64,000 nucleotides of DNA, taken from assembly GCF_024612015.1 (NCBI RefSeq), contig NZ_CP102512.1, positions 3,782,001 to 3,846,000 on the forward strand, in the 5' to 3' direction. A program made the translations under genes and the position numbers. Shown here piece by piece: positions 33,643 to 42,543 of this stretch; position 1 is the stretch's first letter; every line of letters starts with the position of its first letter. The stretch is from Streptomyces sp. CA-210063 (GTDB lineage: Bacteria; Actinomycetota; Actinomycetes; Streptomycetales; Streptomycetaceae). Under the pieces are notes generated by a model that made no database searches, was not told where the DNA came from, and worked only from the letters and a program-made list of their open reading frames with translations.

Positions 33643-34878
33643 TCAGAGGGCGCGGGACAGCGGTGACAGGGGGACGGGGGAGGCGTCCGGGCCGACGGCG
33701 ACGGCGCCGACCGGGGTCACGGCTTCGACCTGACCCCGGTGGCTGTTGCCACCGTTGCCCTTGCCGCCCTTGTTCTTGTCGCCCTTGCCCTTGCCGTTCC
33801 CGTTCCAGCGGCCGTTTCCGTCGCCCTTGCCGTTCCCGCCTCCGCCGCGGCCTTTGCCGCTGTCGGAGTCGTCGTCCTCGTCGCCGAAGTCGTTGCCGGA
33901 CCGCGTGTTGTCGCCGTCGCCGCCGGCGGGGCCGGTGGAGTCCCCGGAGTCCGATGTACCGGTCCCGCTGCCCGTGCCGGTGCCCGTTCCCGGCCGCTTC
34001 GCCGTGCCGGGGTTGTCGCCGCCGGCCAGGACGCCTGCGCAGTACTGCTTCAGATGTCCCTTGCCCTTGCCGCCCGCCGCGTCCTCCAGGCCACGCCGGC
34101 GGTCGGCGTCCAGCTCCTTGCCGTCGCGGACGTCACGGCAGGCGGAGAACACGCTGTTCCACCACTCCTGGGTGGAGCCCTCGTCCTGCCCGGTGTCACC
34201 GGGCTGCCCGTCCTCGCCGGTGCCGCCGGTGCCCTCACCGGAGGGGGCGTCGCCCTTCGACGAGGCGTCCGGGGAGTCCTCGGGCGTGGGGCCGCCCAGG
34301 ATCCCGCGCTCGCCGTCCCCCGCCTCGGCGCTCGGCGACGGCGACAGCAGCGGCCGGTCCGGCGACTGCCCGGCGGAGAGGGTGGCGGAGGGTTCCGGTT
34401 CGTCGTCGCGGAACGCGCTCAGCGCGCCGCTGCCGGCCGCCACCGCGACCCCGCCGAGCATCCCGGCGGCCAGCGCCGCGACCAGCCCGAACCGCACCGG
34501 CCGGGCCCAGCGGGCCCGCCGGCCGTCCGCCCCGGAACGCCCGGGCCGCCCGAGGCGTACGAGCCCGGCGTCGGCGGCTGGGGCAGTGGCGGTGTGCGTG
34601 CGAGGGCCGCGGCCGGGCTCAGTGGCCTCGGCGTTCTCTGCGTTCTCGGCGGAGCGAGCCGTACGGGCTGAGCGGAACGCGGCCAACGCGGCTTCCTCGC
34701 CCGGGAGTTCGGCACTCAGCGGAGACACCGGCGGGACCTCGGCGGTCAGCGCGCCGAGCACCTCGGCGAGCCGGTCGGCATGGGCACGGGTGTCGGCGTC
34801 GACGGCTTCGAGCGGCTCCCCACGCAGCAGCCGCTCCGCGGCATCGCGGTTCAGCCACCTGTACTGCTCGTCGGCCAT
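33643..34878 (-). CDS. Membrane anti-sigma-like protein A with Gly/Asn/Lys-rich exterior
   Basis: A 411-residue single-pass membrane protein. A cytosolic N-terminal 100 residues start with ADEQYRWLNRDAAERLLRGEP and end in a basic stretch, one helix follows at about 130-150 (FGLVAALAAGMLGGVAVAAG), then a long extracytoplasmic Ser/Pro/Gly-rich region. Near residue 240 a folded-looking patch WWNSVFSACRDVRDGKELD and GKGHLKQYCAGVLAGGDN holds two Cys. The tail is low complexity (GTGTGTGSGTG and Gly-Asn-Lys repeats). The TGATG overlap with the sigma gene and AAGGA ahead of the ATG show tight coupling, so I infer an anti-sigma role; no ZAS zinc motif is present. Confidence 0.72.
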   Translation of the reverse strand: MADEQYRWLNRDAAERLLRGEPLEAVDADTRAHADRLAEVLGALTAEVPPVSPLSAELPGEEAALAAFRSARTARSAENAENAEATEPGRGPRTHTATAPAADAGLVRLGRPGRSGADGRRARWARPVRFGLVAALAAGMLGGVAVAAGSGALSAFRDDEPEPSATLSAGQSPDRPLLSPSPSAEAGDGERGILGGPTPEDSPDASSKGDAPSGEGTGGTGEDGQPGDTGQDEGSTQEWWNSVFSACRDVRDGKELDADRRRGLEDAAGGKGKGHLKQYCAGVLAGGDNPGTAKRPGTGTGTGSGTGTSDSGDSTGPAGGDGDNTRSGNDFGDEDDDSDSGKGRGGGGNGKGDGNGRWNGNGKGKGDKNKGGKGNGGNSHRGQVEAVTPVGAVAVGPDASPVPLSPLSRAL

Positions 34879-35564
34879 CACACATCCTTCTGCGTCCGCG
34901 AACGCGTATGCGTCACACAGGCGGACGAAGCCGCGCGTGCACGCGGTTCTCTCGGTGGGGGTACGGCGCCCAGCGGGCCGCCGGATTCCGGGTCGGCCTC
35001 CGAAGCCGCCTCCGGATTCTCCCCGATCAGCTCCGCGAGCCGCTTCAGGCCCCGGTGCGCGGCCGTCCGAACGGCGCCCGCGCGCTTGCCCAGCGTCTCG
35101 GCGGCGGTCTTCGCGTCGAGGCCGACCACGACCCGCAGGACCACCGCCTCCGCCTGGTCCTGCGGCAACTGGGCGATCAGCGACAGCGTCCGGCCGGTCG
35201 CCAGGGCCTCCATCGCCTCGCCCGCCGTGTCGGACTCGGCCGCCTTGCCGGTCAGCTCGGTCTCGTCGCCGCCTATCGCGGGACGGCGCCCCCGCATACG
35301 TATGTGGTCGAGGGCCCGGTTGCGGGCGATCCGGGCGGCCCAGCCGCGGAACCGGTCCGCGTCTCCGCTGAACCGCTCCAGGTCACGGGCTATCTGCAGC
35401 CAGGACTCGGAGGTGACGTCCTCCGCGTCCGGATCGCCGACCAGCGTCCGCACGTACCCGAGCAGCCGTGGGTGCACCGCGCGGTACACAGTCCGGAACG
35501 CGGTCTCGTCCCCGTCCTGTGCCGCAAGCACCGCGGCGGTCAGCTCCGCGTCGTCCCCCAGCAC
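34878..35564 (-). CDS. ECF sigma factor A
   Basis: A 228-residue ECF sigma factor. Region 2 is at about residues 25-90 (YRAVHPRLLGYVRTLVGDPDAEDVTSESWLQIARDLERF, FRGWAARIARNRALDHIRMR) and region 4 at about 130-185 (LIAQLPQDQAEAVVLRVVVGLDAKTAAETLGKRAGAVRTAAHRGLKRLAE). The last 40 residues are Pro/Arg-rich and probably unstructured. It starts with GTG and its stop overlaps the start of the membrane partner. It is a close paralogue of the sigma gene at 36920-37510, and each sits with its own membrane partner. Confidence 0.9.
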   Translation of the reverse strand: MLGDDAELTAAVLAAQDGDETAFRTVYRAVHPRLLGYVRTLVGDPDAEDVTSESWLQIARDLERFSGDADRFRGWAARIARNRALDHIRMRGRRPAIGGDETELTGKAAESDTAGEAMEALATGRTLSLIAQLPQDQAEAVVLRVVVGLDAKTAAETLGKRAGAVRTAAHRGLKRLAELIGENPEAASEADPESGGPLGAVPPPREPRARAASSACVTHTRSRTQKDV

Positions 35565-35948
35565 CTACGCGCGCCCCTCTTTGCGCCTAAACCGGCGCCG
35601 CTCTCGCGGACCGGGTTCTCGCCGTCGTGGTTGCTCAATCAATGGTTGCGGTCTCAGGACCGCTGGATGGTTGCAGTGGTCTTCCGCCATCCGCGATCCG
35701 GCGCGAATGGCACGTTACGGCCTGAAACCGCTGGCCGTCCATGTCCGTAGAACATGCAACTAACTCGTGATGCGGAGAGGTGTGACAGAAAACGCGGGCG
35801 CGGCGCTGTAGGTAATACGGGTCGCCGCGCGGCCCGTGCCGCGCGACGGTCGGGGCCTCTCCTGTGGGGGGTGGCGGCCCCGACCGTTGCCATCGGCGGA
35901 GTCGGCCGGGTGTCTTGCGAGTACGGGGGTCTTGCGAGCACGCCGGCC
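35565..35948. other. 384-bp gap upstream of sigma gene A
   Basis: This should contain the sigma A promoter and the 3' end signals of the second anti-sigma-like gene. Three copies of TGGTTGC occur at 35628, 35643 and 35668 on the plus strand, i.e. GCAACCA upstream of the sigma gene, spaced 15 and 25 bp. No gene-like open frame was found. Confidence 0.4.
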
Positions 35949-36923
35949 CTACTTCGTTTTCCGGGCCTCGTCCGCCTGCCCCTGCCGACCGCCGGACGCA
36001 CTCGGCCGATTCGGCTCATTCGAGGTGCTTGACTCCCTGGCCGTGCCCGGCTCACCCGGCTCACTCGGCTTGTTCGACGCGCTCGGTTCGCTCGACCTGC
36101 CCTGCCCGCCACCTTCGCCTTCGCCGTTGTCGGTCGGCCGCTCGGCCTTGTCCGGCGGGGACGTGCGCTCCTCGTCCCGCCGCCCGTCAGCCGCCGTCGG
36201 GCAGCTGAGCCCAGAACCCTTGCCGCTGCTGCCGGTCTTCTTCTCGTACGCGCGGCAGTCCGCCTCGGTCTCCCCGGCCGTGTCGGGCCGGTCGGACGTC
36301 GAGGGGAGCGAGGGAGTCGTGCGCGGGTCGTTCGTGGAGCCTGGCCAGGAGGGGGCGCCGTCCGTCGTGCGGGGACGCCGGTCCCGGCCGCCGTGGTCCC
36401 CGCCGGTGCCGTTGTCGTCGCGCGCGGCCGAGCCGATCGCCGCGAAGGCGACTCCGCCGAGGGTGAGGCTGGCCAGCAGCACGGCCAGGGTGGTGCGTAC
36501 GGAGAGCTGGAGGCGGCGCCGCGCGTTCGGCCGCCAGTCGTCGCGGCGGCGGGTGCGGGCGGTGCCCGGCCCCCTCTCCCGGGCCTCCCGGAACGCGGCC
36601 ACCGCCCGCGCCTCGCCCGCGCTGTCGGCCACGGCACCACCGCGTACGGCGGCGGCGAGGAGGGCATCGAGGGACGGGGTGTCACTCATGTCCCGGCGGT
36701 CGGCCGGGCATCCGCTGTCGCGCCGTTCACCCATGTCCGACTCCGCCTCTGCCCGACGGCATCTCGCGCGCCCTTCCTTGTCGCCGTGCTTCCCGTTGGT
36801 GTCACGCCCGCGGTGACCTTGGTGGCCGCGGTGACCGTGGCCGGCCTCGCTGCCGCTGTCGTCGCGACCGCCACAGCCGCCGTCGCCGTCATGCCCGCGG
36901 CCGCGGCCGCCGCTGTCGGTCAT
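35949..36923 (-). CDS. Membrane anti-sigma-like protein B
   Basis: A 324-residue single-pass membrane protein. The N-terminal 75 residues are an unusual Gly/His/Asp/Arg-rich stretch (GHGHRGHQGHRGRDTNGKHG). MSDTPSLDALLAAAVRG then begins a short cytosolic domain, possibly the real core. One helix follows at about 148-165 (TLAVLLASLTLGGVAFAAIG), and the exterior is a Ser/Pro/Glu-rich tail with a two-Cys patch DCRAYEKKTG, SGLSCP. It shares this architecture, though little sequence, with protein A at 33643. The ATG overlaps the sigma B stop (ATGA); an internal ATG at 36689 is an alternative start. Anti-sigma function is inferred from coupling. Confidence 0.68.
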   Translation of the reverse strand: MTDSGGRGRGHDGDGGCGGRDDSGSEAGHGHRGHQGHRGRDTNGKHGDKEGRARCRRAEAESDMGERRDSGCPADRRDMSDTPSLDALLAAAVRGGAVADSAGEARAVAAFREARERGPGTARTRRRDDWRPNARRRLQLSVRTTLAVLLASLTLGGVAFAAIGSAARDDNGTGGDHGGRDRRPRTTDGAPSWPGSTNDPRTTPSLPSTSDRPDTAGETEADCRAYEKKTGSSGKGSGLSCPTAADGRRDEERTSPPDKAERPTDNGEGEGGGQGRSSEPSASNKPSEPGEPGTARESSTSNEPNRPSASGGRQGQADEARKTK

Positions 36924-37510
36924 CTCGACTCCCCCAGCGTCCGGGGGCCGTCATCCGTCACACCCTCGCTCCGCAGGAGCTGGGCGAGCCGCTTCAGTCC
37001 CCGGTGGGTGGCGGTGCGGACCGCGCCCGGGCGTTTGCCCAGGACGCGGGCGGCGGCGGGGCCGTCGAGGCCGACGACCACGCGCAGCAGGACGGCCTCG
37101 GCCTGGTCGCGTGGCAGCCGGGCGATCAGCGCGAGGGCCTGCTCGGTGGAGAGCGACTCCAGGGCCTGGTCGTGCGTGCTGTGCGTGCCGGGCAGTTCCA
37201 GCAGGTCGTTCTCCAGGGCGGTCGCCCGGGGTCTGACCTTCTGGCGCCGCAGATGGTCCAGGGCCCGGTGCCGGGCGATGGTCGCGCTCCAGCCCCGGAA
37301 GCCGGCCCCGTCGCCCTTGAACCGCCCGAGATCTCGCGCGATCTCCAGCCAGGCGTCCGAGGCGACGTCCTCCGCGTCGTCCCCGACGATGCCGCGCAGA
37401 TACCCCAGCAGCCCGGGCTGCACGAGCCGGTACGCCACCGCGAACGCGGCCTCGTCTCCGGCCTGGGCCCGCGCTATGGCCGCGCCCAGTTCCCCGTCGT
37501 ACGCCTGCAC
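36920..37510 (-). CDS. ECF sigma factor B
   Basis: A 196-residue ECF sigma factor, paralogous to sigma A. Region 2: YRLVQPGLLGYLRGIVGDDAEDVASDAWLEIARDLGRFKG, FRGWSATIARHRALDHLRRQ; region 4: LIARLPRDQAEAVLLRVVVGLDGPAAARVLGKRPGAVRTATHRGLKRLAQLL. The GTG at 37510 is chosen because GGAGGGG lies about 12 bases upstream; a TTG at 37537 would extend it by nine residues. Sigma A and sigma B share the unusual VVVGLD and HRGLKRLA segments, so they are recent tandem duplicates that may recognise overlapping promoters. Confidence 0.88.
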   Translation of the reverse strand: MQAYDGELGAAIARAQAGDEAAFAVAYRLVQPGLLGYLRGIVGDDAEDVASDAWLEIARDLGRFKGDGAGFRGWSATIARHRALDHLRRQKVRPRATALENDLLELPGTHSTHDQALESLSTEQALALIARLPRDQAEAVLLRVVVGLDGPAAARVLGKRPGAVRTATHRGLKRLAQLLRSEGVTDDGPRTLGESR

Positions 37511-37917
37511 GCGCCGAGGTTCCCCTCCCTGGCCCAAGCTGTCCGAGACAGTGCCACGTCAGTGCCGGGATCGCGTTTCCGGGGGCGTCCCGGCCGCCGC
37601 CAACCCCCCACGGTCATCTGCGTCGCATCTCGCGGAAGTGTCACAGCCCGTCGAGCGAACCCCCGAAGATCACCCGGAAGGGGGAACACCGTCCTCTTTC
37701 ACGACATAGGCCACACGAGCACCCCCGGATGACGATGTGCACGCGGGAGAGCTCGAAGGTGCCGGTTGTGTGGCGAGTGCGGGTGGTGTGTGGTTGCTCG
37801 CGCAGTTCCCCGCGCCCCTTAAAAACCCCGGGCGCGCCCCATGCCGTCAAGGGGCGCGGGGGAACTGCGCGACCAGCCCCCACCCACCCGCACCCGAAGA
37901 ACCACCCACGACCGGAC
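37511..37917. repeat. 407-bp gap with fold-back repeat copy 4
   Basis: Arms at 37800-37820 (GCGCAGTTCCC then CGCGCCCCTT) and 37849-37870 are near-perfect inverse copies with one bulged base, around a 28-base loop rich in C/G and A. This is the most complete repeat copy in the window. It flanks the 3' end of the gene at 37918. The 37511-37790 part must contain the sigma B promoter, but no consensus was recognised and no gene is evident. Confidence 0.7.
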
Positions 37918-38397
37918 TCAGCCGGAGGCCATCGCGTCGTGGCACAGCAACCGCAGCGAGCCGTCCCCCACGAAGCACCGCCGGGCCTCGTCGAAGGGAT
38001 CCCAGAAGCGGCCGTCCCAGGTACGCACCCAGTACCCGCCGCCCGACTCGACCCACTCACCCCCGGCCCACCGCACCACGACCTCCCCGCCATACGCCCC
38101 GAACCCCCGAAGCACGCTCTCCACCGCGGCGTACGGCGCCCCCTCCCGCCGTATCTCCTCGATCATCCGGTCCACCCGCCACAGACTCTGTGCCGAGTAG
38201 TCGAGGCGCACCCGCGCCCCCTCCCGCATCATCGCCACCGCGTCGGCCGCCCACCGGGCAGGCTTCGCCGCACTCCCGGACCGGTTCCCGAGGCTCCCCG
38301 ACGTGGCGGGCGTACTGACCGAATTGATTGTCTGCTGTGCGCTCACACTGGAGTCAGCGCCCGCCCCACGGCCCGCGTCACACGATTTCGCCGCCAT
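37918..38397 (-). CDS. Conserved hypothetical protein
   Basis: A protein of about 159 residues that I do not recognise. The first ~50 residues are Ser/Ala/Gly-rich with no motif. The rest looks like a small folded alpha/beta domain with many aromatic residues: LDYSAQSLWRVDRMIEEIRR, GFGAYGGEVVVRWAGGEW, GGYWVRTWDGRFWDPFDEA. Compact soluble domains with this pattern often occur in immunity or DUF families of Actinobacteria, but no function is claimed. The start (ATG 38397) has no ribosome site; a GTG about 57 bases further in is possible. Confidence 0.6.
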   Translation of the reverse strand: MAAKSCDAGRGAGADSSVSAQQTINSVSTPATSGSLGNRSGSAAKPARWAADAVAMMREGARVRLDYSAQSLWRVDRMIEEIRREGAPYAAVESVLRGFGAYGGEVVVRWAGGEWVESGGGYWVRTWDGRFWDPFDEARRCFVGDGSLRLLCHDAMASG

Positions 38398-38500
38398 GCG
38401 CGACACCGGTGCAGGACCACCACACCGGCCCCCAGGACACCCACAGGACCCGCTCAGAGAACGGGGTTTACCCGCCTGCGCCCAGCCACCCCCGCCACCC

Positions 38501-39076
38501 TCAGCGCCGCGCCCCCCGCGCCCGCCGCGACACGACCGCCCGCAGCACCCGCCGCCCCTCCGTGGACACCCCGAGCGCCTGCCGAACCCCCGCCGCGCCG
38601 TGCTGCGCGAGCAGTTCCAGCACCACGACCTGGCGGCGCAGTTCGGCGGCGACGAGATGGGAGACGCCCTCGGTACGGCCCTCACGACAGGCCGCCACCA
38701 AGTCGTCACCCCCGCTGTCCAGCGGGTCGAGCAACTGATGGATGCGCAGGGCGGCGAGAGAACACACGTCGGCCCACTCCCGCAGCCCGTCACCGGACCG
38801 CTCCTCGGGAACCGCGTCGAGCATCCGACGGGCGAGCACGACGACCTCCTCGTCCCCGCCGGCGGAGGCGGAGGACGACACCGCGGCCTCCAGCTCACCC
38901 CGCACCTTCGCCGCCCGCTCCCCCCAGCCCTCCCCGTCGTCCACCAGCCCCGCCCACAGCGGACGCAGCACCTCGTCGTCGCCTCCGAGAAGCGGTACGC
39001 AACGGTCCAAACAAGCCAACCCGCTTGCCGCCAGACCGCGTTCGTCGGCCTGGGCGATCAGCTTCACCAGGCTCAT
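38501..39076 (-). CDS. Conserved hypothetical helical protein
   Basis: A 191-residue soluble, largely helical protein without recognised domain. It begins MSLVKLIAQADERGLAASGLACLDRCVPLLGG and contains the conserved-looking VLARRMLDAVPE, GLREWADVCSLAALRIHQLLD and HLVAAELRRQVVVLELLAQHGAAGVRQALGVSTEGRRVLRAVVSRRARG, the last rather like a helix-turn-helix but not scored as one. GGGGAGGCGTG gives a very strong ribosome site before the ATG at 39076. It is 103 bp upstream of the hypothetical gene at 37918 and likely in the same transcript. Confidence 0.72.
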   Translation of the reverse strand: MSLVKLIAQADERGLAASGLACLDRCVPLLGGDDEVLRPLWAGLVDDGEGWGERAAKVRGELEAAVSSSASAGGDEEVVVLARRMLDAVPEERSGDGLREWADVCSLAALRIHQLLDPLDSGGDDLVAACREGRTEGVSHLVAAELRRQVVVLELLAQHGAAGVRQALGVSTEGRRVLRAVVSRRARGARR

Positions 39077-39161
39077 CACGCCTCCCCAAGATCCCGCTCG
39101 ACCACACCCCGGTTATACGGAGCCCACACTTCCCCTTACTGCGTGCAACGACGCGTGAGTG

Positions 39162-39698
39162 TCACAGCGGTACGACCCCGAGCCGGTCGAGCAATCGGAA
39201 GAGAATGTTTTCAGCCAACGGGTCCGCCGGTCCAGGTTCTGAGGTGAACACATCGGCCAATGACCGCTCGACGACGACCCGCCCGGCCTCCGCGGCCCAG
39301 GCGACGGCGCGTTCGGCGGCGTCGCGCGGTTCGAGGAAGTAGTCCTCCACGCCGAGCCCCTCACCGTCACCGAGATACGCGGCCATGGCGCGCCGCGCGA
39401 GGCAGGTGGTCCACGCCCCGCTCTCCGGCCCGGCGGCCTCGACGACCACACAGTCGCTGCCCATGACGTACCCGAACAGCGCGGGCGCGCCCGTCTCCCG
39501 GGCGAGCGTGTTCATGTTCCCGATGTCCCCGACGTCCGCGGCGCCTTCGTCATCGGCCGCGCCGCTCGGGCACTCCCACACCTGCCAGCCGCCGGCCGCC
39601 GTCGCACGCAGCGTCATGCCCTCGGCCCCGGCCAGCGCGTCCAGCTCCGCGAGCGGCCGCCCGCTGCGGCCCACGACGTAGTACCCCCAGTAGCCCAT
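39162..39698 (-). CDS. Conserved hypothetical protein (Streptomyces-type)
   Basis: A 178-residue protein of unknown function. It starts MGYWGYYVVGRSGRPLAELDALAG, then WQVWECPSG and a middle region GAPALFGYVMGSDCVVVEAAG, with an acidic end EPGPADPLAENILFRLLDRLGVVPL. The opening MGYWGYxVVGR motif is one I associate with short Streptomyces proteins of no known role. Upstream in-frame Met codons at 39716 and 39755 exist, but MGYWGYY is the conserved-looking start. No ribosome site is clear. It lies 85 bp upstream of the gene at 38501-39076 on the same strand. Confidence 0.68.
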   Translation of the reverse strand: MGYWGYYVVGRSGRPLAELDALAGAEGMTLRATAAGGWQVWECPSGAADDEGAADVGDIGNMNTLARETGAPALFGYVMGSDCVVVEAAGPESGAWTTCLARRAMAAYLGDGEGLGVEDYFLEPRDAAERAVAWAAEAGRVVVERSLADVFTSEPGPADPLAENILFRLLDRLGVVPL

Positions 39699-39773
39699 GC
39701 CGGGAATACACCACATCCGTACGGCAGTTCGCCCCCGGAATCGGGCAATCCGCACGGTCGCGCCGAGACGGGG

Positions 39774-40577
39774 TCAAACAGAGACGGGCTCCGGCGCGCG
39801 CGGTCCGCTCCGCGCCCTGTCGTCCTGCATCCGCGTGAGCGCGAGGACGAAGAGGATGGCGAGCACGGCGCCGGGTATCTCGATGGCGTCCGCGAACAGC
39901 ACCTGCTCGGTCGCCGATTCCAGCTCCTCGGCCGTCTCGGCCCTGCGGTAGACCCTCGCGCTCGCCTGGCTCGCGACACCGCCGATGATCCACAGCGTCC
40001 ACCAGACGTTGACGAGGGCGTGCGACCGGGGCTTGTCCCACGGGCTGCTGGCGTCCCAGCAGTCGAGGGCGATCCGGCGCGGGAACCAGAGGTTCACGAT
40101 CGGCACGAACCAGCCGCCGATCGCCCAGCCCCGCTTCTTCCGGTGTCCGAACGGTTCGAACACCTCAGCGTTGACCCGCACCCGGTGGAACCAGATCAGG
40201 AACACGACAACGGTGGCGAGATAGGCGAGCACCTGAGCGCTGCCGGTCAGACCGTAGAACCGGTCGGCCCGGTCGGCGTCCGCCTCGACGGCGGCCCCGT
40301 ACTCGCCGTCCGCCATCCTGCCCAGCACATCGAGCATCGTGAGGTCCGCCCACACCGCGACCAGGTCGGTCACGATGACCGCCCCGAGCAGGATCGCCAC
40401 CGCCCGCCCGAGCCCCACCGGCGACCGCAGCCAGGCGGGGCCGTGAGGCGACTGGATGGGCAACGCCGTGTGCGCGGGGAGCTGCGGGGCCGCCGGATGC
40501 AGGTCCTCCGCCTCGCACTGTCGGCACACCTGACCGCCGGGTGCCGCCGCGTAGTTCCCGCAGCGCGCACAGTTCAT
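39774..40577 (-). CDS. DUF4328-type membrane protein with N-terminal zinc ribbon
   Basis: A 267-residue membrane protein. It begins with a zinc ribbon, CARCGNYAAAPGGQVCRQCE, followed by a Pro/His-rich linker and four hydrophobic segments. The DUF4328 signature is visible as VFLIWFHRVRVNAEVF, GWAIGGWFVPIVNLWFPRRIALDCWDASS and VNVWWTLWIIGG. The role is unknown. The ATG at 40577 is chosen because GGGGGC lies 6 bases upstream and the zinc ribbon begins there. A second in-frame ATG at 40604 is less likely. No neighbour gives a functional hint. Confidence 0.85.
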   Translation of the reverse strand: MNCARCGNYAAAPGGQVCRQCEAEDLHPAAPQLPAHTALPIQSPHGPAWLRSPVGLGRAVAILLGAVIVTDLVAVWADLTMLDVLGRMADGEYGAAVEADADRADRFYGLTGSAQVLAYLATVVVFLIWFHRVRVNAEVFEPFGHRKKRGWAIGGWFVPIVNLWFPRRIALDCWDASSPWDKPRSHALVNVWWTLWIIGGVASQASARVYRRAETAEELESATEQVLFADAIEIPGAVLAILFVLALTRMQDDRARSGPRAPEPVSV

Positions 40578-40709
40578 CGTGAAGCCCCCATGTGATCGAA
40601 ACACACCAAGCGCGGCCCTCCCCAGGCCCTCACGCTCAGCAACAAGAACACGCGGAAGATACGGGTCGCCCGCCTCGCCCGTCCACTCCCTTTCCCTCCC
40701 CCGGGGAGC

Positions 40710-42383
40710 TCAGCTCACCTTCCCCGCCAGCTCCCGGAACTCCGCCCAGCTCAGCCCCGGCTTCGCCGGATCCCAGAGCTTCTGCGACAGCGCCCGCAGC
40801 GGCATCCGTACGCCCGCCGCGACCTGCGCCTCGGTCTGCCGGTTCGCGAGGTCGCACCAGACGGCGAAGGAGCCGCCGAGGATCTGGTCGTCGTACTGCG
40901 CGGAGACGGCCGTCGTACCGCGCAGCACCCGTGGCGTCCAGGACTCGTAGATGCGCTGCCCGGTCGGGTAGACGAACTGGTTGGGCTCGCCGAGGACGTA
41001 GTACAGGTACTCGTCGTTGTAGTTGATCACTTGCCGCCCGGCGCTCAGATACTCGACCGGCGGGCGCGCCCCGATCTCCTTGCCCGTCCAGTACGCGACC
41101 TGGACGGCCTTGTCCGCCTGGACCGATCCGCCCCGGAAGAACCCGTCGTTCCAGGCCCGTACGGTCCGGTCGTGCCCGAGCATCACCTTCGCGCGGTCGT
41201 TCAGCCACCCGGTCGCCAGATCGGCGACGGTCGCGCCGGAGCCGTACTTCGCCCGCGCGGCGGCGGCCAGCTGCGGATACGAGGCCTCGGGGTTCGACAC
41301 CATCAGCGCCCGGTACTCGTCGGCACCGAGATGCCAGTACGCGCCGTCGAAAAGACCGGCGTACTCGTCGAGCAGCTCGTCGACGACCTCGGCGGCGGCC
41401 GGCTTGGAGATGTCCACGGCCCCGCGGGCGGCGACACCCTGCGCGTCGACCAGCTGAAGCTCCGGATTCCCGGCGATCACCGCCCCCAGATGCCCGGGCG
41501 AGTCGATCTCCGGGACGACCTCGATGTGCCGGCTCCTCGCGAGGTCCAGGATCTCCTTCACCTGGGCCTTGGTGAGGTGCTGCTCCGACACCACCTCGGG
41601 GTGGGACGTGGACTCGATCCGGAACCCCTGGTCGTCGGAGAAGTGCAGCCCGAGCTGGTTGTACTTGAGGTCGCCCAGCTCCCGGATGCGGTCCTCGATC
41701 CAGCCCGCCGTGAAGTGCTTGCGCGCGATGTCGAGCATGAATCCGCGCTGCGGCTTGGCCGGCTCGTCCCGTACGACACCCTCCGGCGCCGTACCGCCGC
41801 CGCGCACCTCCTGCTTCAGCGTGCGGGTCCCGTAGAACACACCCGCCTCGGCGGGCGCGGCGATCCGCACCCGTCGGTCCTTGACGGTCAGCGTGTACGC
41901 CTCCGAGCTCGACTTTCCCGTCCCGTCGATCGCCAGCTCGACATCCCCGTCCCGGGGCTCCGTCTCCCCGACGTACGCCAGCCCCAGCTCCCCGGCGGTC
42001 AACCGCCCCTCGTCCGCCAGCGCCGCGTTCCGTACGACGACCCGGCCCCCGGCGGCGGGCTTCCAGCCGGGACCACGGGCGGCCTCGTGCTGCCGTACGG
42101 CGGGGATGGTCCGAGGCTTCTGGGACAGCGGATACGTACGCGACGGCGACGGAGACACGGACGGCGAGCCCTCGGCGGCGCTCACGGACGACGGCTCCCG
42201 CGACGGCTCCGACCCGCCCGGCCACACGGTCACGGCCACCGCGACCGCCCCACCGGCCAGAACAACTCCCGCGCCGAGGAGCAACCCCTTGGACGTGATC
42301 GCCGTCTTCCTGCTCGGAGCTCTCCGCCGACCACGGTTCACGACGCGTCCCCGGCCCCGGTCCCGGTCCCGGTCACCATCCAC
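40710..42383 (-). CDS. Beta-N-acetylhexosaminidase, GH20
   Basis: A 557-residue exported glycoside hydrolase that removes terminal GlcNAc/GalNAc. A basic cytosolic head (RGRRRAPSRKTA) precedes one helix at residues 33-54, then a Ser/Pro-rich linker, a GH20b domain (VVVRNAALADEGRLTAGEL, AYTLTVKDRRVRI, AGVFYGTRTLKQ) and the GH20 barrel from about 210. The catalytic Asp-Glu pair is D355-E356 in YWHLGADEYRAL, and the conserved HFSDDQGFRIES and PEIDSPGHLGAV blocks are present. It may be anchored by the uncleaved helix. GTG at 42383 has GAGGTG about 11 bases upstream. It may turn over wall or chitin oligosaccharides. Confidence 0.9.
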   Translation of the reverse strand: MDGDRDRDRGRGRVVNRGRRRAPSRKTAITSKGLLLGAGVVLAGGAVAVAVTVWPGGSEPSREPSSVSAAEGSPSVSPSPSRTYPLSQKPRTIPAVRQHEAARGPGWKPAAGGRVVVRNAALADEGRLTAGELGLAYVGETEPRDGDVELAIDGTGKSSSEAYTLTVKDRRVRIAAPAEAGVFYGTRTLKQEVRGGGTAPEGVVRDEPAKPQRGFMLDIARKHFTAGWIEDRIRELGDLKYNQLGLHFSDDQGFRIESTSHPEVVSEQHLTKAQVKEILDLARSRHIEVVPEIDSPGHLGAVIAGNPELQLVDAQGVAARGAVDISKPAAAEVVDELLDEYAGLFDGAYWHLGADEYRALMVSNPEASYPQLAAAARAKYGSGATVADLATGWLNDRAKVMLGHDRTVRAWNDGFFRGGSVQADKAVQVAYWTGKEIGARPPVEYLSAGRQVINYNDEYLYYVLGEPNQFVYPTGQRIYESWTPRVLRGTTAVSAQYDDQILGGSFAVWCDLANRQTEAQVAAGVRMPLRALSQKLWDPAKPGLSWAEFRELAGKVS

Positions 42384-42543
42384 GACATCTCACGCACCTC
42401 TCGCCCGTACCTGCCCCCGCTCTCACTCCCGGCTCTCTCCCGAGCCCCTTCTCGAACCTACGGCCTCCCACCACCCCACCCGTCCACCACAGCTTCCGAA
42501 ACTCTCCCGTTCGGGTGAAATTCGGTCATCGAACGGACAGCCC

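Noticed and set aside
35565..35575. CTACGCGCGCC, a partial match to the nucleoside operator
   Set aside because: One half is degenerate, it abuts the sigma A start, and that gene has no link to nucleosides.
37541..37917. Possible small gene between sigma B and the hypothetical gene
   Set aside because: Open frames here lack ribosome sites and cross the fold-back repeat.
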